The notes under the pieces were generated by a model. The model made no database searches. It saw nothing but the letters and a program-made list of their open reading frames with translations, and was not told the DNA's origin. Shown here piece after piece: positions 31,720-41,219 of a DNA stretch of 42,463 nucleotides. Positions within the stretch are counted from its first letter, which is position 1, and the number at the start of each line of letters is the position of its first letter. A program made the translations under genes and the position numbers. The DNA comes from Paramarasmius palmivorus (taxonomy: Eukaryota > Basidiomycota > Agaricomycetes > Agaricales > Marasmiaceae): NCBI GenBank assembly GCA_037176845.1, contig JAYKXP010000264.1, forward strand, positions 1 to 42,463. The letters run 5' to 3'.

Positions 31720-32500
31720 ATGCCCCAGAACTCTAATTCCTGGGTCAGGTTCGACAAGGAACGTGAACGGTGAAGTGCATACCACTTCCCATCCTCAGAC
31801 ACTTCAGCCACAGTTCAATACCAGCAACAATCCTGCGGACCATACTTCTGGGCGCAGGCGTCAAAGCGTTCAGTTTGGTGATACACACGACGTTCATCGA
31901 ATGGAACGTCCCCAGACGGGCCCTTGGCAGTCTAGTCCTACACAATTCAGCAATACCCACCAGGCATCGAATCCCAACGCTAACGGTGTTCAGTTCAACA
32001 ACAGCGGTGATGTCCACCACTTTGAACGTTCCCGGCCTTATCCACAACCTAATCCAGCTCCCGTGACATCCTGGGGGCCAAACGCTTACTCCTCATCTAC
32101 TTCCACCAACGCTAACAGTGTTCAGTTCAACAACAGCAGTGATTTCCACCGCTTTGAACGTTCCCGGCCTTACCCACAACCTAATCCAGCTCCTGTGACA
32201 TCCTGGGGGCCAAACGCTTACTCCTCCCCTATGCACCCTCGTCCACTACCAGCTCCGGCTACCACAGCCAGCAGGCAGCTGCCGGGTACATCCAGTGGCT
32301 ACACATCCCAGAACGCTCATACCAGTGCGCTGCCATACAGTCCGATGTCTTTCCCTCGAGGCCGCGGGTATGCTGGGACATAAAATCGTGAATATTATGC
32401 TACGAGTCCAAGTGTTAGCTGCCCCTGGTGCGGACTCATATTCAGAGACAACGGAGCACTCGGTGCTCATATCACGCTAGTGCACTCTTCATCTGCTTGA
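31720..32500 (+). CDS. Q/N/P-rich repeat protein ending in a C2H2 zinc finger
   Basis: Model: 31720..31769, 31825..32367 and 32419..32500 (224 aa). The middle exon encodes two near-identical units of about 40 residues (NAN-SVQFNNS-D-H-FERSRPYPQPNP...SWGPNAYSS, roughly residues 69-107 and 112-151) and a diverged first unit (SVQFGDTHDVHRMER). The frame stops at 32383 if unspliced. A 51-nt intron with donor GTATGC and acceptor GTTAG (32368-32418) bypasses that stop in phase and adds CPWC...H...H, a classical C-x2-C-x12-H-x4-H finger at residues 199-220. The first intron (55 nt) is less certain. An alternative start at 31628 reads straight through it. The protein may be a nucleic-acid-binding factor with a low-complexity region. 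It lies tail to tail with the F-box gene, 73 bp apart. Confidence 0.6.
31987..32224 (+). repeat. two tandem coding repeats of about 126 nt
   Basis: The block gttcagttcaacaacagc starts at 31988 and again at 32114, and caacctaatccagctcc-gtgacatcctgggggccaaacgc follows in both. The units are over 90 percent alike, so the duplication is recent. Confidence 0.85.
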
Positions 32501-32573
32501 AGAAAATCCTGTACTGAGTGGACTATACTTTACTGTACTTGTTTGATGTTCAAGTTGATTTTATGTCGTGTAT

Positions 32574-34124
32574 CTAAATAGAACCACAAACACGCCATTG
32601 GTTTGCTAGAACATGGTTTTGGATAACATGAATGTTGGAACTCGTTGAAAGATTTGAGTACTCCAAACGCCCCAGTTTTAGAAGCGCAACTATTGCCAGA
32701 AATTCCTCTGTCACCTCCTTCCGCCTGTGAGCCTCAAAACTGTGAATGCACAGTTCGCGATATTGTGCGACAAATTTCCTCGACCACGGGCTTGACACTT
32801 CGATGTTTGCAACAAGCTCTTCTAGGTTTGTCAAGGTTCTTTCGAAGAGTTTCGAGAACACCCAAGAGAACGCCAATCCATTATCTTCAAACTCAAGTGG
32901 AAACCATACTCCTGAGACGATTCGTTGCCAAAAGAGTCCATCTAGACGCTTTCAGCAATACGTAAACTACAGCAATATGTCCTGCACTCACGGAAGATGC
33001 AGCATTGCTGAAGCGATGGACAGTGAGTAGCAAAAGCGAGGATGATGCTATTTTGTTGATCGGGTTCGAACCACGACTCCCCAATGTTATAAAATGACCA
33101 TCTAAAGAATTGAAGCCAAGGCATCATCGAAAGGTATGCTTGAACCTCTGAGATAGACCTCGTCACTGTCTCCTACATGAAACCGGTCAACAGTCGTAAT
33201 TCTAAGTAGTAGAAATGAAGAGCTGTATTACCTCGTCCAAGTGCCGAACTTCGAGTCCGCTGATATCGAGGTGCGTGATGCAATCGAGAAAAAAGGCAAC
33301 TGCTTGAATGAAATCGACGTTCAAACCCGGCTGTTCGGATAATCCGAGGCCAAGTACGCCGTTTCGTTTATTTGAAGTATTCCACTTCGAAATAGCAGGA
33401 AGCAGCGAAGAAGGCGGCTCAACCTCGTCGCTTGTCCAAGCTATATCAATAGCCTCCAAGGCTGGAAGATGGAAGCACTCGAGCCACTGTAGCATAAGTC
33501 TACTCGTTGCTTTCAAGTTCTTCAATGCGGGAAATGCGACCTCGGGACCACGATAGTCTATAAATACGTCCCCTGTGGGATTCTTGAAGAAGGGAATAAT
33601 AACATTTGTCAGGGTGTGCCGGTGACGTTCGAGAAAGGATATCATGGGACGGGTGACCGGCGAATAGCAATCAAAATATTCGAGTTTAGGAAAGTCGCAT
33701 TCGTAGAGCGTGATTCCAAATCTCTCGGTTTTTCCATAAAAATCCAAAAAATTGAGCCTCAGACACAGGACATTAGTCATGGTCCGGAAGCCATTTGCTA
33801 TAAGTTTGAAGGACGCTAGCAGATAGGTGGGCATTGGGCTAGAGACTTTGTAAGAAAGATTCGCTCTGTACATCATCATTGCACGTACGCATGAATCCCG
33901 AATATAAAACAATGGATCAGGGCTCCTAACTCTGGGTTTCGGAGTAAAGTCTTGAAGAAAAGGACTGATTCCCTGGGCTTGGATATTTGAACCAATTCGT
34001 AGAGTAACGAGACTGAGGGCCAATATAGCGCTCTGCAGACGCGGGATAGCGTCGTCCATGTTGACATATCTGACATGCGAATAATCTGATGCCAGATCTC
34101 AATGGGCACGACGTTCGCGGCCAT
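32574..34124 (-). CDS. F-box protein with leucine-rich C-terminal part
   Basis: Four exons on the minus strand: 33889..34124, 33232..33838, 32992..33172 and 32574..32941, giving 463 aa. The introns are GT-AG, about 50-59 nt, all in phase. Residues about 5-45 (VPIEIWHQIIRMSDMSTWTT, then SRVCRALYWPSV) form an F-box, the Skp1-binding module of SCF ubiquitin ligases. The rest has scattered leucine-rich segments (FPKLEYFD, FPALKNLKAT, LPALEAIDI, CITHLDISGLEV) and LAFATHCPSLQQCCI, typical of mushroom F-box/LRR-like proteins. The substrate is unknown. No break is seen; it is one of the best preserved genes here. Confidence 0.87.
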
Positions 34125-34156
34125 TATTTGCAGTATATGATTTGAAGGAGACGAAG

Positions 34157-34163
34157 CTTTATA
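34157..34163 (-). promoter_or_regulatory. TATA box (tataaag)
   Basis: It lies 33-39 nt upstream of the F-box start codon on the minus strand. Confidence 0.5.
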
Positions 34164-36040
34164 CCCACCACTATTGTGTGGGTCCGCATGAGAAATTAGG
34201 ATATCAACAGATTCGGAACAAGTGATAGATCGAGGGCTAGTGGACCATATTCCGGTCCGCCGGAAGTGGGGTCCCAATACCACGGGTTAATCTAATCGCC
34301 CAAATCAGTCGGTTGAAGCTCGCCAATGGCCGACCCAATTTTGGATCTACGTAATCCCTTGAAATATCCGAGGGAGTAGAACATGGGCGATTGATCTTTT
34401 CAATAATCCGATTGCATATCAGATATTGGCACAGGGTATCAAAATGATTTAGCAGAACCGTGGCTGTAATCTATACAGTATGTATCGCGTTTCACAACTA
34501 TCCCATGGTGAGGCCCGGGGTAGACCTTTACTTAAATACTACAATTCGAGTCATGATGAGAGAGTAAGAAACCAAATATTCTAGCACACGAAAGGATGCC
34601 AGAATCCATCACAATGCCTGAGGTGAATGCGAGAAGGGGTGTCTGAGGTCCGTGCCACTGGCACGTGTTGCGCACGGACCATTCATAATCCTGATTGCGT
34701 GTTCTGTGATTCTCGTCTTTCCGGAAAGGCAAAGCATACACCAAGTACCCCTGCACAAGGGCACCACGAAGGCTATTCGCTGGGGAGAACAGATCTAGAT
34801 CAAGGTCCTTTTTTCGCGGAATGGTGCGCTATCACATTGATCTCTCGACCCATGAATGTGATTGAAAGATCCTTTTTGCTCAGCACGATCAGTGATACCC
34901 AGAAACTCAACGCCGACTCAATGTCCCTTCAACCCTGGAAAGTCGCTTCGCCACCCTGAATCTCTCTTTTCCTACCGGAGCTTGAGAAATGTTGCCCATG
35001 TAGGAAGAGACAGGTGAAATTGAACCTCCTCCATCTTGTCTTCCAGCGATACAGGCTAATTCACCCTAGTTCTTACTTAGTCGATCCATACACCTACTCT
35101 TCCGCTTCTCTCATTCAATACCGACGTCTCCAATTTCGTTTATCCACCGTGAAAGCCACATTCACAAGTGCCGCGCTCAACTGTCTCATAACACGAAACC
35201 CAGCACACTCCCCATTCCATGGGCTCCAGCGCAGTTCCTAACCTAACCCAAGTTTAGCACGGTCATCTAGGAGACCTGCAACCCGCACTTGTTTCCATTC
35301 ATTTCTACATCGTCTCTCTCATTGCTATCCAACGTACTGGTTCGTTCAACCCACAGGACATCTATACAACCCATACCCAGCTCACACCGCCGGATCTACA
35401 ACACAAAACCCAGAATCGTCCACTCTTTATTCCGTGAGATGTCGCAGACTGAAGGATGCGAGGGTTGATAACCAGAGCTGAGATAAGGTACACAGTCTCT
35501 GTAACTCGACCGATGAGCTACGCATTGATTATAAGCGAAAGAATACCACGATGGTTTATAGTAGAGCTTGGATGGTTAACGCTATGTCACTCTTGTACAG
35601 ACACGTTTTTTCGTAACCTATTGCTGTAGAACGGGGATTTACACCCGGATATATGCCTTGATACACCAATAGAATAATTTCGCAACCAATTTTCTATCGC
35701 TTTTCGGCATTAGCCGGACGAGCCTTCGAGTGGCCTACTTCTCTACTTATATACTGCGTGTTGGGGATGTGAAATTCTACCGGCATCATCCGAGCACTTG
35801 ACCGCTGCGCCAATAGTGTACGATAAGTGGTTAAGCTCCCCAGATTGCCCTTGAATATCTATTCGCTCTCAAATTCTTTTTACTAACTCCGTGTGACTAT
35901 GAGCCTCTCTGAAAGAACATTCCCGTTCCGAACTTTGCTTTGACATAGAGCTGTGACGCTAGTCAGCACACTAGGTTGAACTTCCTTTGCCGAACCTGTA
36001 CAAGTAAGGCATAAAACCTCGAAATGCCTTCCGACAGATC
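34164..36040. other. long region without a recognised gene
   Basis: Frames such as 34627-34959 (+, 110 codons) lack motifs. The pyrimidine-rich stretch 35010-35420 resembles R-type sequence but could not be aligned with confidence. A tRNA-like relic at 35453-35527 is listed separately. Confidence 0.35.
35453..35527 (-). pseudogene. possible degenerate tRNA of unknown type
   Basis: The 75-nt minus-strand segment has acceptor-like ATGCG/CGCAT at its ends, a D-arm TAGCTC-ATCGGTC-GAGT fitting the Pol III A box, and a weak T-arm (GGTTATCAACC). No standard anticodon loop can be drawn. Confidence 0.3.
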
Positions 36041-36326
36041 GTGACACCAAACCCCGAACCGGGCAGCTGCGTCGCAGAAACTGGATCAGATCACCAGCCA
36101 GAACTCCGAAGGGCTTTAGGACTTCTTGCCAATGTGCAAGGCATACCTCACTGTCAATCCGAAAGTCTACACCACAAACCAGGAAAAGATCACATTCATC
36201 CTATACTTCTGCCGAGGAACAGCAAAGGACTATATATGCCTTTAGAGAACGGGTAGCCTACACCCTCGGGAGTTACCCCCAGTGTACAGCGTTTCGAGAA
36301 CGGTTCCTGAAGGACTTCTATCTCCC
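36041..36326 (+). mobile_element. decayed LTR-retrotransposon Gag fragment (Ty3/Gypsy-like)
   Basis: The core reads CKAYLTVNPKVYTTNQEKIT, then FILYFCRGTAKDY, and, after a stop and frame change, an RERFLKDFYL-like end. This is the layout of the retrotransposon Gag domain common in fungal Gypsy elements (a leader with CxxYL, then KI-F-LS...GTA). Stops and frameshifts show it is dead. No LTRs, protease or polymerase are nearby. It directly abuts R copy D'. Confidence 0.7.
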
Positions 36327-36334
36327 ATCCTTTG

Positions 36335-36860
36335 CACTCATCAAACATGGTTCGTGTGTTATCGTATCATCGCGCTACTTCCTTCATTTGTGTCACCATT
36401 TGTCTTCCGGTAACGAGCCCCAAACAAAGCACGAACGATCAGCAGGTCGAGGTACGTCTACTCTATTCCTCCAGTTAGGTCGGGCGGCAGGCATTGATCA
36501 ATACTCCGTCCGATTACTCTACAAGATCCACCACGAGTGATCGTTCTCAAGCATGAAACCGTGAGGGTAGAGAGGAAAGGATACCGAAAAAAATTAGCGT
36601 GCATTCTCCTTTGGCTGTTGTTTCCAATCTATATTCGGTCCTTTATAACCTCAACTTTTTTCTTCCAGCTTGTATCTTTAACACGGTCACGCCTACCCGA
36701 AACATGGTGTTTTTGTTTTCACCTTGGAGAGTGGGTAAATTCTTGTAGGGTGAGCTTGACCGATATCTTTTCTTTTCATTGCTTACCAGTTAAGGATCGG
36801 TTATAGGTATATCTTTTGGTAAGTTCGACTGCGCTATAACCATCGTGTTACTGCTTTCGG
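36335..36860 (+). repeat. R repeat, copy D' (5' truncated)
   Basis: It matches copy D from about 24870 onward (cgagccccaaacaaagcacg, ggtacgt-tactctattcctc, ccgtccgattactct). The R 5' third is absent, replaced by the Gag fragment. Confidence 0.7.
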
Positions 36861-37131
36861 TCGAGGCTCAAAAACGCAAGACTAAAATCGGGAATTCAAT
36901 ACCTTAATTCACAATCGAGAAGGGATACAAGTTATATGACAAGGTCAGTCCGGGCTTCAGATAGATTCTGCAGAGCGTGGAGCCGATATCAGGATGGTGT
37001 ACGGGTACTAGTAGGTTGGCCAAGACTGATCTGGGTGTTTAGCGAGTATAATACGACGCTCGGAATGAAAAATCGGCATGATAGTGTGGATACGTAAAAA
37101 ATCTTTACTATCCGGACTATATGGTTCGATC
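36861..37131. other. spacer shared with 25940-26214
   Basis: A colinear copy of the region preceding the Val gene at 26215. No Cys or Thr relic could be found here, so this cassette has lost them. Confidence 0.6.
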
Positions 37132-37217
37132 CAGACTCGAACTGAAGACCTTCTGTGCACAAATTCACAACATCCACGATGTGAGACAGATGTGATGACC
37201 GACTACACCATCGAACC
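37132..37217 (-). tRNA. tRNA-Val(CAC), intron-containing
   Basis: The acceptor GGTTCGA/TCGAACC, anticodon stem TCTGT/ACAGA, loop CTCACA (CAC) and T-arm TTCAG-TTCGAGT-CTGGA (one U-G) are sound, with an intron of about 22 nt. A T6 stop (A at 37096-37101) lies downstream. Confidence 0.9.
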
Positions 37218-37299
37218 ATTGGTTGCATGGGACCCTCGCCAATTCATAGATTGTTAGCGTGAACAAGGCATGTCAAATATATGAATTCAACCACCTACT

Positions 37300-38880
37300 T
37301 CTGATATTTGCCTACTTGTAGCATCGTGGAAGAATGAAACGTGTGAGAGAAGCGAAGAAAAGAAGGGCGACACGTGTTTACGACATTGATGGGATCTCGG
37401 ACACTCCGGTTCGGCTCATTTCTTTCCTTTCGCCTCTCATGTCCCCACAATCGCTCCGTCTCCTTCAATGTATGTCGTCCCTCCATTCGCATCACAGATT
37501 GCGCTAATTCGTATCCTTTTAGGCCTAAAGACCAGCATTGTGGGATAGATTGGATGATATTGGTGAAAGGTACGTCCTCCGACGTTTTCATCACGATCTT
37601 GCGTTCATTTGTCTTTTTTTTTTTAGCCCCGAACCTCTCATTCCTCTCGACCTCCACTTTAGACATACCCTCAAAACCATGGAACAAAGACGAAGAACCC
37701 AAATTCTCTGCGTTTCGGCTCCATCTCGCTGCATTTGCACCCATCGTACATGGTACGTGTATCACGCGCAACCTCCTTCATTTGGTTCATCATTTTCCTT
37801 CCAGGAACGAGGCCCTAATCCGACCACGAAAGATTACTCTATTCCTTCAGCTATGCCGGGCGCTGATGGTAATCTGGCCTGGTTACAAGATCCACCTTCT
37901 CTACCGTCAGAAGAACTTCCGCCGCCTCACCTCCGAGCAAAGCATGGACCCGTTTCCCGGGTAGAAAGGAAGGGTTACAGGGCATATTGAATACAACGTG
38001 CGTTCCCATCCCACTGTGATCTTTCTCCATCTGAATCATGTCCGTTTCTTCACAGGCCACTACGCTTTTGGGCTCCGTTATATACTCTTAGTTCCCTGCG
38101 CATATCTGTAACACGGACCTCCTCCTCCCGAAGCACAACTCTGACAGGAAGCACGTTGTTTTCAATTGGAAGGTGTCTCCATGGACGATTCCTGACACCA
38201 AACGTTTTGAGTTGATCATACGTTCAGGTGTGCGACTACAGTCTCTCCGTTTACGCCAAGCGCTGATTGTTTTCTCCCCGGGTTACAGGTTCTACCTCAT
38301 CTAATTCCAGAACAATCCTTACCACCTCGACTCTGAATGATGCTATAGTGTCGAAGAATGGAATTAATACCAAGCTCGGACGCAATAGGTGGTGGCGTGC
38401 TGTACTGCACTGCTCCATCTCATAATCACTGACCCTCAGACTCCTCCTTCCAGGCCCAACAATTGCTTTGCGCCGTTAATCCCATTAATTTCCACGCCCA
38501 ACCTCCCCCGAGACACAATGCCTAATGCAGAAGATCGTTCCGACCACCTTCCATTCGATACACGATGACCCCGTCCTCCCCTACCGAGCGTAAACGTTCC
38601 TTACCCTCCAACAGACATGCGACTAAATCGTCCCTGGGTCCTAGGGACCAGTTCGTGTGCAACAGTCCTTGCCGTCCAAATTCCAAACGTTATGGGTAGA
38701 GGGTACTTGGCTCTGACACGACATATCGTTCTCCACCACGCCCATAGGCTCAACAACGAAGTAAACGCGTTTATATCCTGGTTCAATTATATCTTCGGGT
38801 GAATATAAATGGGGTTTTATGGCCTTTACCACCCCAAGATTGTAAGTTCGTTCAGCCTCCGCGTGTGTATCTTTTTGATG
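37300..38880 (+). repeat. R repeat, copy F (full length)
   Basis: It begins about 85-110 bp upstream of the Val gene and runs through all R blocks, closing near 38880. The first frame (ATG at 37334, MKRVREAKKRRATRVYDIDG) is shifted by an extra T near 37428 relative to copy C. The last coding-like stretch ends FELIIRSGVRLQSLRLRQAL, then a stop at 38304. On the minus strand a 158-codon frame (37295-37771) is open and shares MRVIH-PCTM with copy E. Strand and frame of any original gene stay unresolved. Confidence 0.75.
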
Positions 38881-39054
38881 TGCTTGATCGTCGCGGGGTT
38901 ATGCTGCCGTCCCTCGAGCCTAGATATTAGGGCTCATCTTATGCTAACACAGCAGGATCCCGACAACATTTGCCGACCTGCAATAACTTGTCCGAAGTGG
39001 AGTCGTCAATCATGTACGTGTTACCACATCGAACACAATCAGAATGGGGGTTAG
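38809..39054 (+). CDS. possible small cysteine-rich secreted protein
   Basis: A frame of 81 aa. It has a hydrophobic stretch (VCIFLMCLIVAGLC) like a signal peptide near residues 18-32, then a short Cys-bearing end (CRPAITCPKW, SCTCYHIE). It starts inside the end of R copy F, and an alternative reading is chance. Low confidence. Confidence 0.22.
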   Translation: MGFYGLYHPKIVSSFSLRVCIFLMCLIVAGLCCRPSSLDIRAHLMLTQQDPDNICRPAITCPKWSRQSCTCYHIEHNQNGG

Positions 39055-39157
39055 AGATCTAAGGATACGTACCACTCAATGTTTCAGAGTAGAATGAATA
39101 AACAACTTTTCCGCATCTGAGTGCCACACCGAAAAATGTCAGTTCGATTCTCACAAC

Positions 39158-39255
39158 AGTGCCCGGCGTGGTTCGAACACGCTGCTTCAAGATTTGTGGA
39201 CATCTCCTGATCGACAAGATGCAATCTCACACTCAACCCACTGATGTACGGGCAC
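39158..39255 (-). tRNA. tRNA-Cys(GCA), probably degenerate
   Basis: The acceptor GTGCCCG/CGGGCAC and T-arm GCGTG-TTCGAAC-CACGC are perfect and the loop starts TTGCA. The D-arm has an insertion and loses pairing (ACATCAGTGGGTTGAGT), and position 37 is T. A T5 stop (A at 39132-39136) is present. It may be a pseudogene. Confidence 0.55.
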
Positions 39256-39341
39256 GTTGAGCGAGGCGTGTTTTTATTAGCGAATAGAACTTTACGGCTA
39301 TATCCTTGAGCAAAAACAGGATAAGTGATAATTGTTTGAAT

Positions 39342-39440
39342 TGCCCTACCGCCTAGGTCGAACAACGCAGCCTTCCATATCCATACAGAATACAACCTAG
39401 CATAAGAGTCTGACGCTCTATCCGATTGAGCTAGGCGGGC
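39342..39440 (-). pseudogene. tRNA-Lys(CUU) pseudogene
   Basis: The 5' half (GCCCGCC, D-arm, anticodon loop CTCTTA) is perfect. The 3' half has insertions in the T-stem and acceptor (gcgTTGTTCGACCTAGGCGG), breaking both. Confidence 0.75.
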
Positions 39441-39518
39441 TCTCCTCGACCGGTTAGCTTGGAGGAATATGTATCTGTTTTTCACAGTCGATAAGAAAAA
39501 CTGACTGAGGATTGGGAA

Positions 39519-39609
39519 TTCCCCCTAGCCGATTTGAACGACTGACCTCTTCATCAACTCTGCCATACTGATATACGAGTGAAGCGCTCTACCGCTGAGC
39601 TAAGGGGGA
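39519..39609 (-). tRNA. tRNA-Thr(CGU), intron-containing
   Basis: The acceptor TCCCCCT/AGGGGGA, D-arm GCTC...GAGC, anticodon stem CTTCA/TGAAG with loop CTCGTA (CGT) and T-arm AGTCG-TTCAAAT-CGGCT are all paired. An intron of about 19-20 nt follows position 37. A T5 stop (A at 39496-39500) lies downstream. It is the only intact Thr gene of the array. Confidence 0.88.
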
Positions 39610-39843
39610 TAATGACTGTGGAAGATTGAGACCTATCAGGTGGGGGATTACTTGGCTGATACTACAGACCTAGCGAGAAGGGATACGAATTATGTGAGAA
39701 GGGTCAGTCTCAGCTACTCTGGGGTTTCAAATAGACTGGTGTCGGTAGGTACGGATACTAGCAGGTTGGAATCACACCAAATGCCATGCTCGGAATGAGA
39801 AGTGTGGAGACATTTAAAAACATCCTTGTCAACCTCTGTGATG

Positions 39844-39941
39844 TGGTTCGATCCAGACTCGAACTGGAGACCTTGTGTGATCTTCTTTTCTGATCACACA
39901 GTATGTGAGACAGATGTGATAACCGACTACACCATCGAACC
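39844..39941 (-). tRNA. tRNA-Val(CAC), long intron
   Basis: The acceptor, D-arm, loop CTCACA and T-arm are intact. The anticodon stem has one mismatch (C28-C42) if the intron of about 25 nt is cut at the usual site. A T5 stop (A at 39816-39820) lies downstream. Confidence 0.78.
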
Positions 39942-40469
39942 GGTGGTTAACTGGGTTGGAACATGTATCAACCCTTGGCACAGGATTCCACTGATGTGGA
40001 CGTACTGTGACTGTAAGAAATGCGGGTATCATTCAAGGATCCTGACCTACTAAAGGTTGAAGAAGAACTCGAAGTCACTAAGGAGGACTTCCTTGTTTGT
40101 GACCAAGACATTTTGGCAAACGTTTATATCAAAAAGAACTAATATATGAGGTGATATAAGGTTTCAGGTGCGAGAAGCTGTGAAGAATATTCTTCTTAAG
40201 CGGTGTAGTTCTAGTGCCACGACTTAAAAGGGAATGGGAAAAGGATCAGCATAAATAACCACCAAGCTTTGGCACCGTTCGATCTGGGTCTGCGGAATAA
40301 CACAGGGAAAACGATGGGATGTAAATGGAGAAGAGTTTACAAGATGTCGAGACTTGTATACTCCTCGAAGTACGGACCGTGATGGTCCACTCCTCAAGAG
40401 CCGAGTGGAAGAGCAAATGGCGAGCAAGAACTTACCGCATTGCTGCGTCCTTCGTGGGCCCTAGAGTAT
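39942..40469. other. unassigned region
   Basis: No gene, tRNA or R sequence recognised. Confidence 0.4.
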
Positions 40470-40652
40470 GTTTCTCAAGCTCTTTCCCGCAACCATGAGA
40501 GTCCCAGATCCTGTTATGAACATAATGGTGAATAGACCGATATTCGATTCGTGAAACAGGCTTTGATCAAGAACGGGATCAATGATATAGCTGGAGGCGA
40601 CGCAGCTGTGCGCAACGCCCGACTTACCTCCCACAAATCGGAGATGCGATGT
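40470..40652 (+). pseudogene. tail fragment of a GH76-like membrane protein gene
   Basis: It aligns with 22364-22517 (ttctcaagctctt / caagttcttagct, gatcaagaacgggatca, cgacttacctccca) and ends with atgcgatgtaa where the other ends atgccatgtga. Small insertions break the frame. Confidence 0.75.
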
Positions 40653-41121
40653 AATTTTTCGATCAATGACGTTGAGGGGAGAGCCAGAGTAAAGGTGTAG
40701 TAGAACGGGCAGCGGACTGTTGGCTTCTTGGCTATGATTATAGCCTCTATTTATCGCGGTGATGTAATACCTTGGTAAATTATTCTGGGGCAAGTTTGTT
40801 GATAAATGCAAGTACCGTCGATAATTTGGACGTCGTTAAGATAGCTTGGAAGGTAACGGTTCATAGTATCACCCTAAACTGTTCAGTCATACGAGCTGAG
40901 TTTCGAATTTCGCAGACACTAAATGTTGTTGAATAATACTAAAAGTGTACCAGCTATGCTCAGGATAGAGAAATGAAGACAAGGAATTCTCGAGTAACTC
41001 CGAAATCGAAGATTGGTAATGATAGAGGTGAGTGCCATCAGCACCGGACCGGACGGCGCTCTCACACATGTACCATTTAGGTCGATCTTTAGACCAAAAG
41101 ATCCGTTGAAAGCCCCCCATC
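40653..41121. repeat. copy of the 22518-22856 flank
   Basis: Shares gttggcttcttggctat, tttatcgcggt and catagtatcaccct in order, with an extra segment of about 150 bp at 40880-41060. Confidence 0.65.
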
Positions 41122-41190
41122 GGACTTCAACCTCCAGAAACTCGCAAAAGACTCGTGTCAGACTCCGCGCCCAGAATAAAGTGAGTTCAG
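41122..41190 (+). pseudogene. C-terminal fragment of a seven-helix gene
   Basis: The text acttcaacctccagaaactcg, then gtgtcagactccg, matches 22857-22900 and 16055-16095. The rest is lost, and R copy G starts about 30 bp later. Confidence 0.6.
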
Positions 41191-41219
41191 CCATCTAGTG
41201 TCCGTTAATAATTATTGAC

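Noticed and set aside
33055..33085. T-loop-like gggttcgaaccacg suggesting a minus-strand tRNA
   Set aside because: It lies in the third exon of the F-box gene (reads SWFEPDQQ) and no acceptor, D-arm or anticodon stem can be paired around it.
35770..35838. A-box/D-arm-like ggcgcagcggtcaagtgc (minus strand) resembling a tRNA start
   Set aside because: Beyond the D-arm no anticodon stem, T-arm or paired 3' acceptor could be found.
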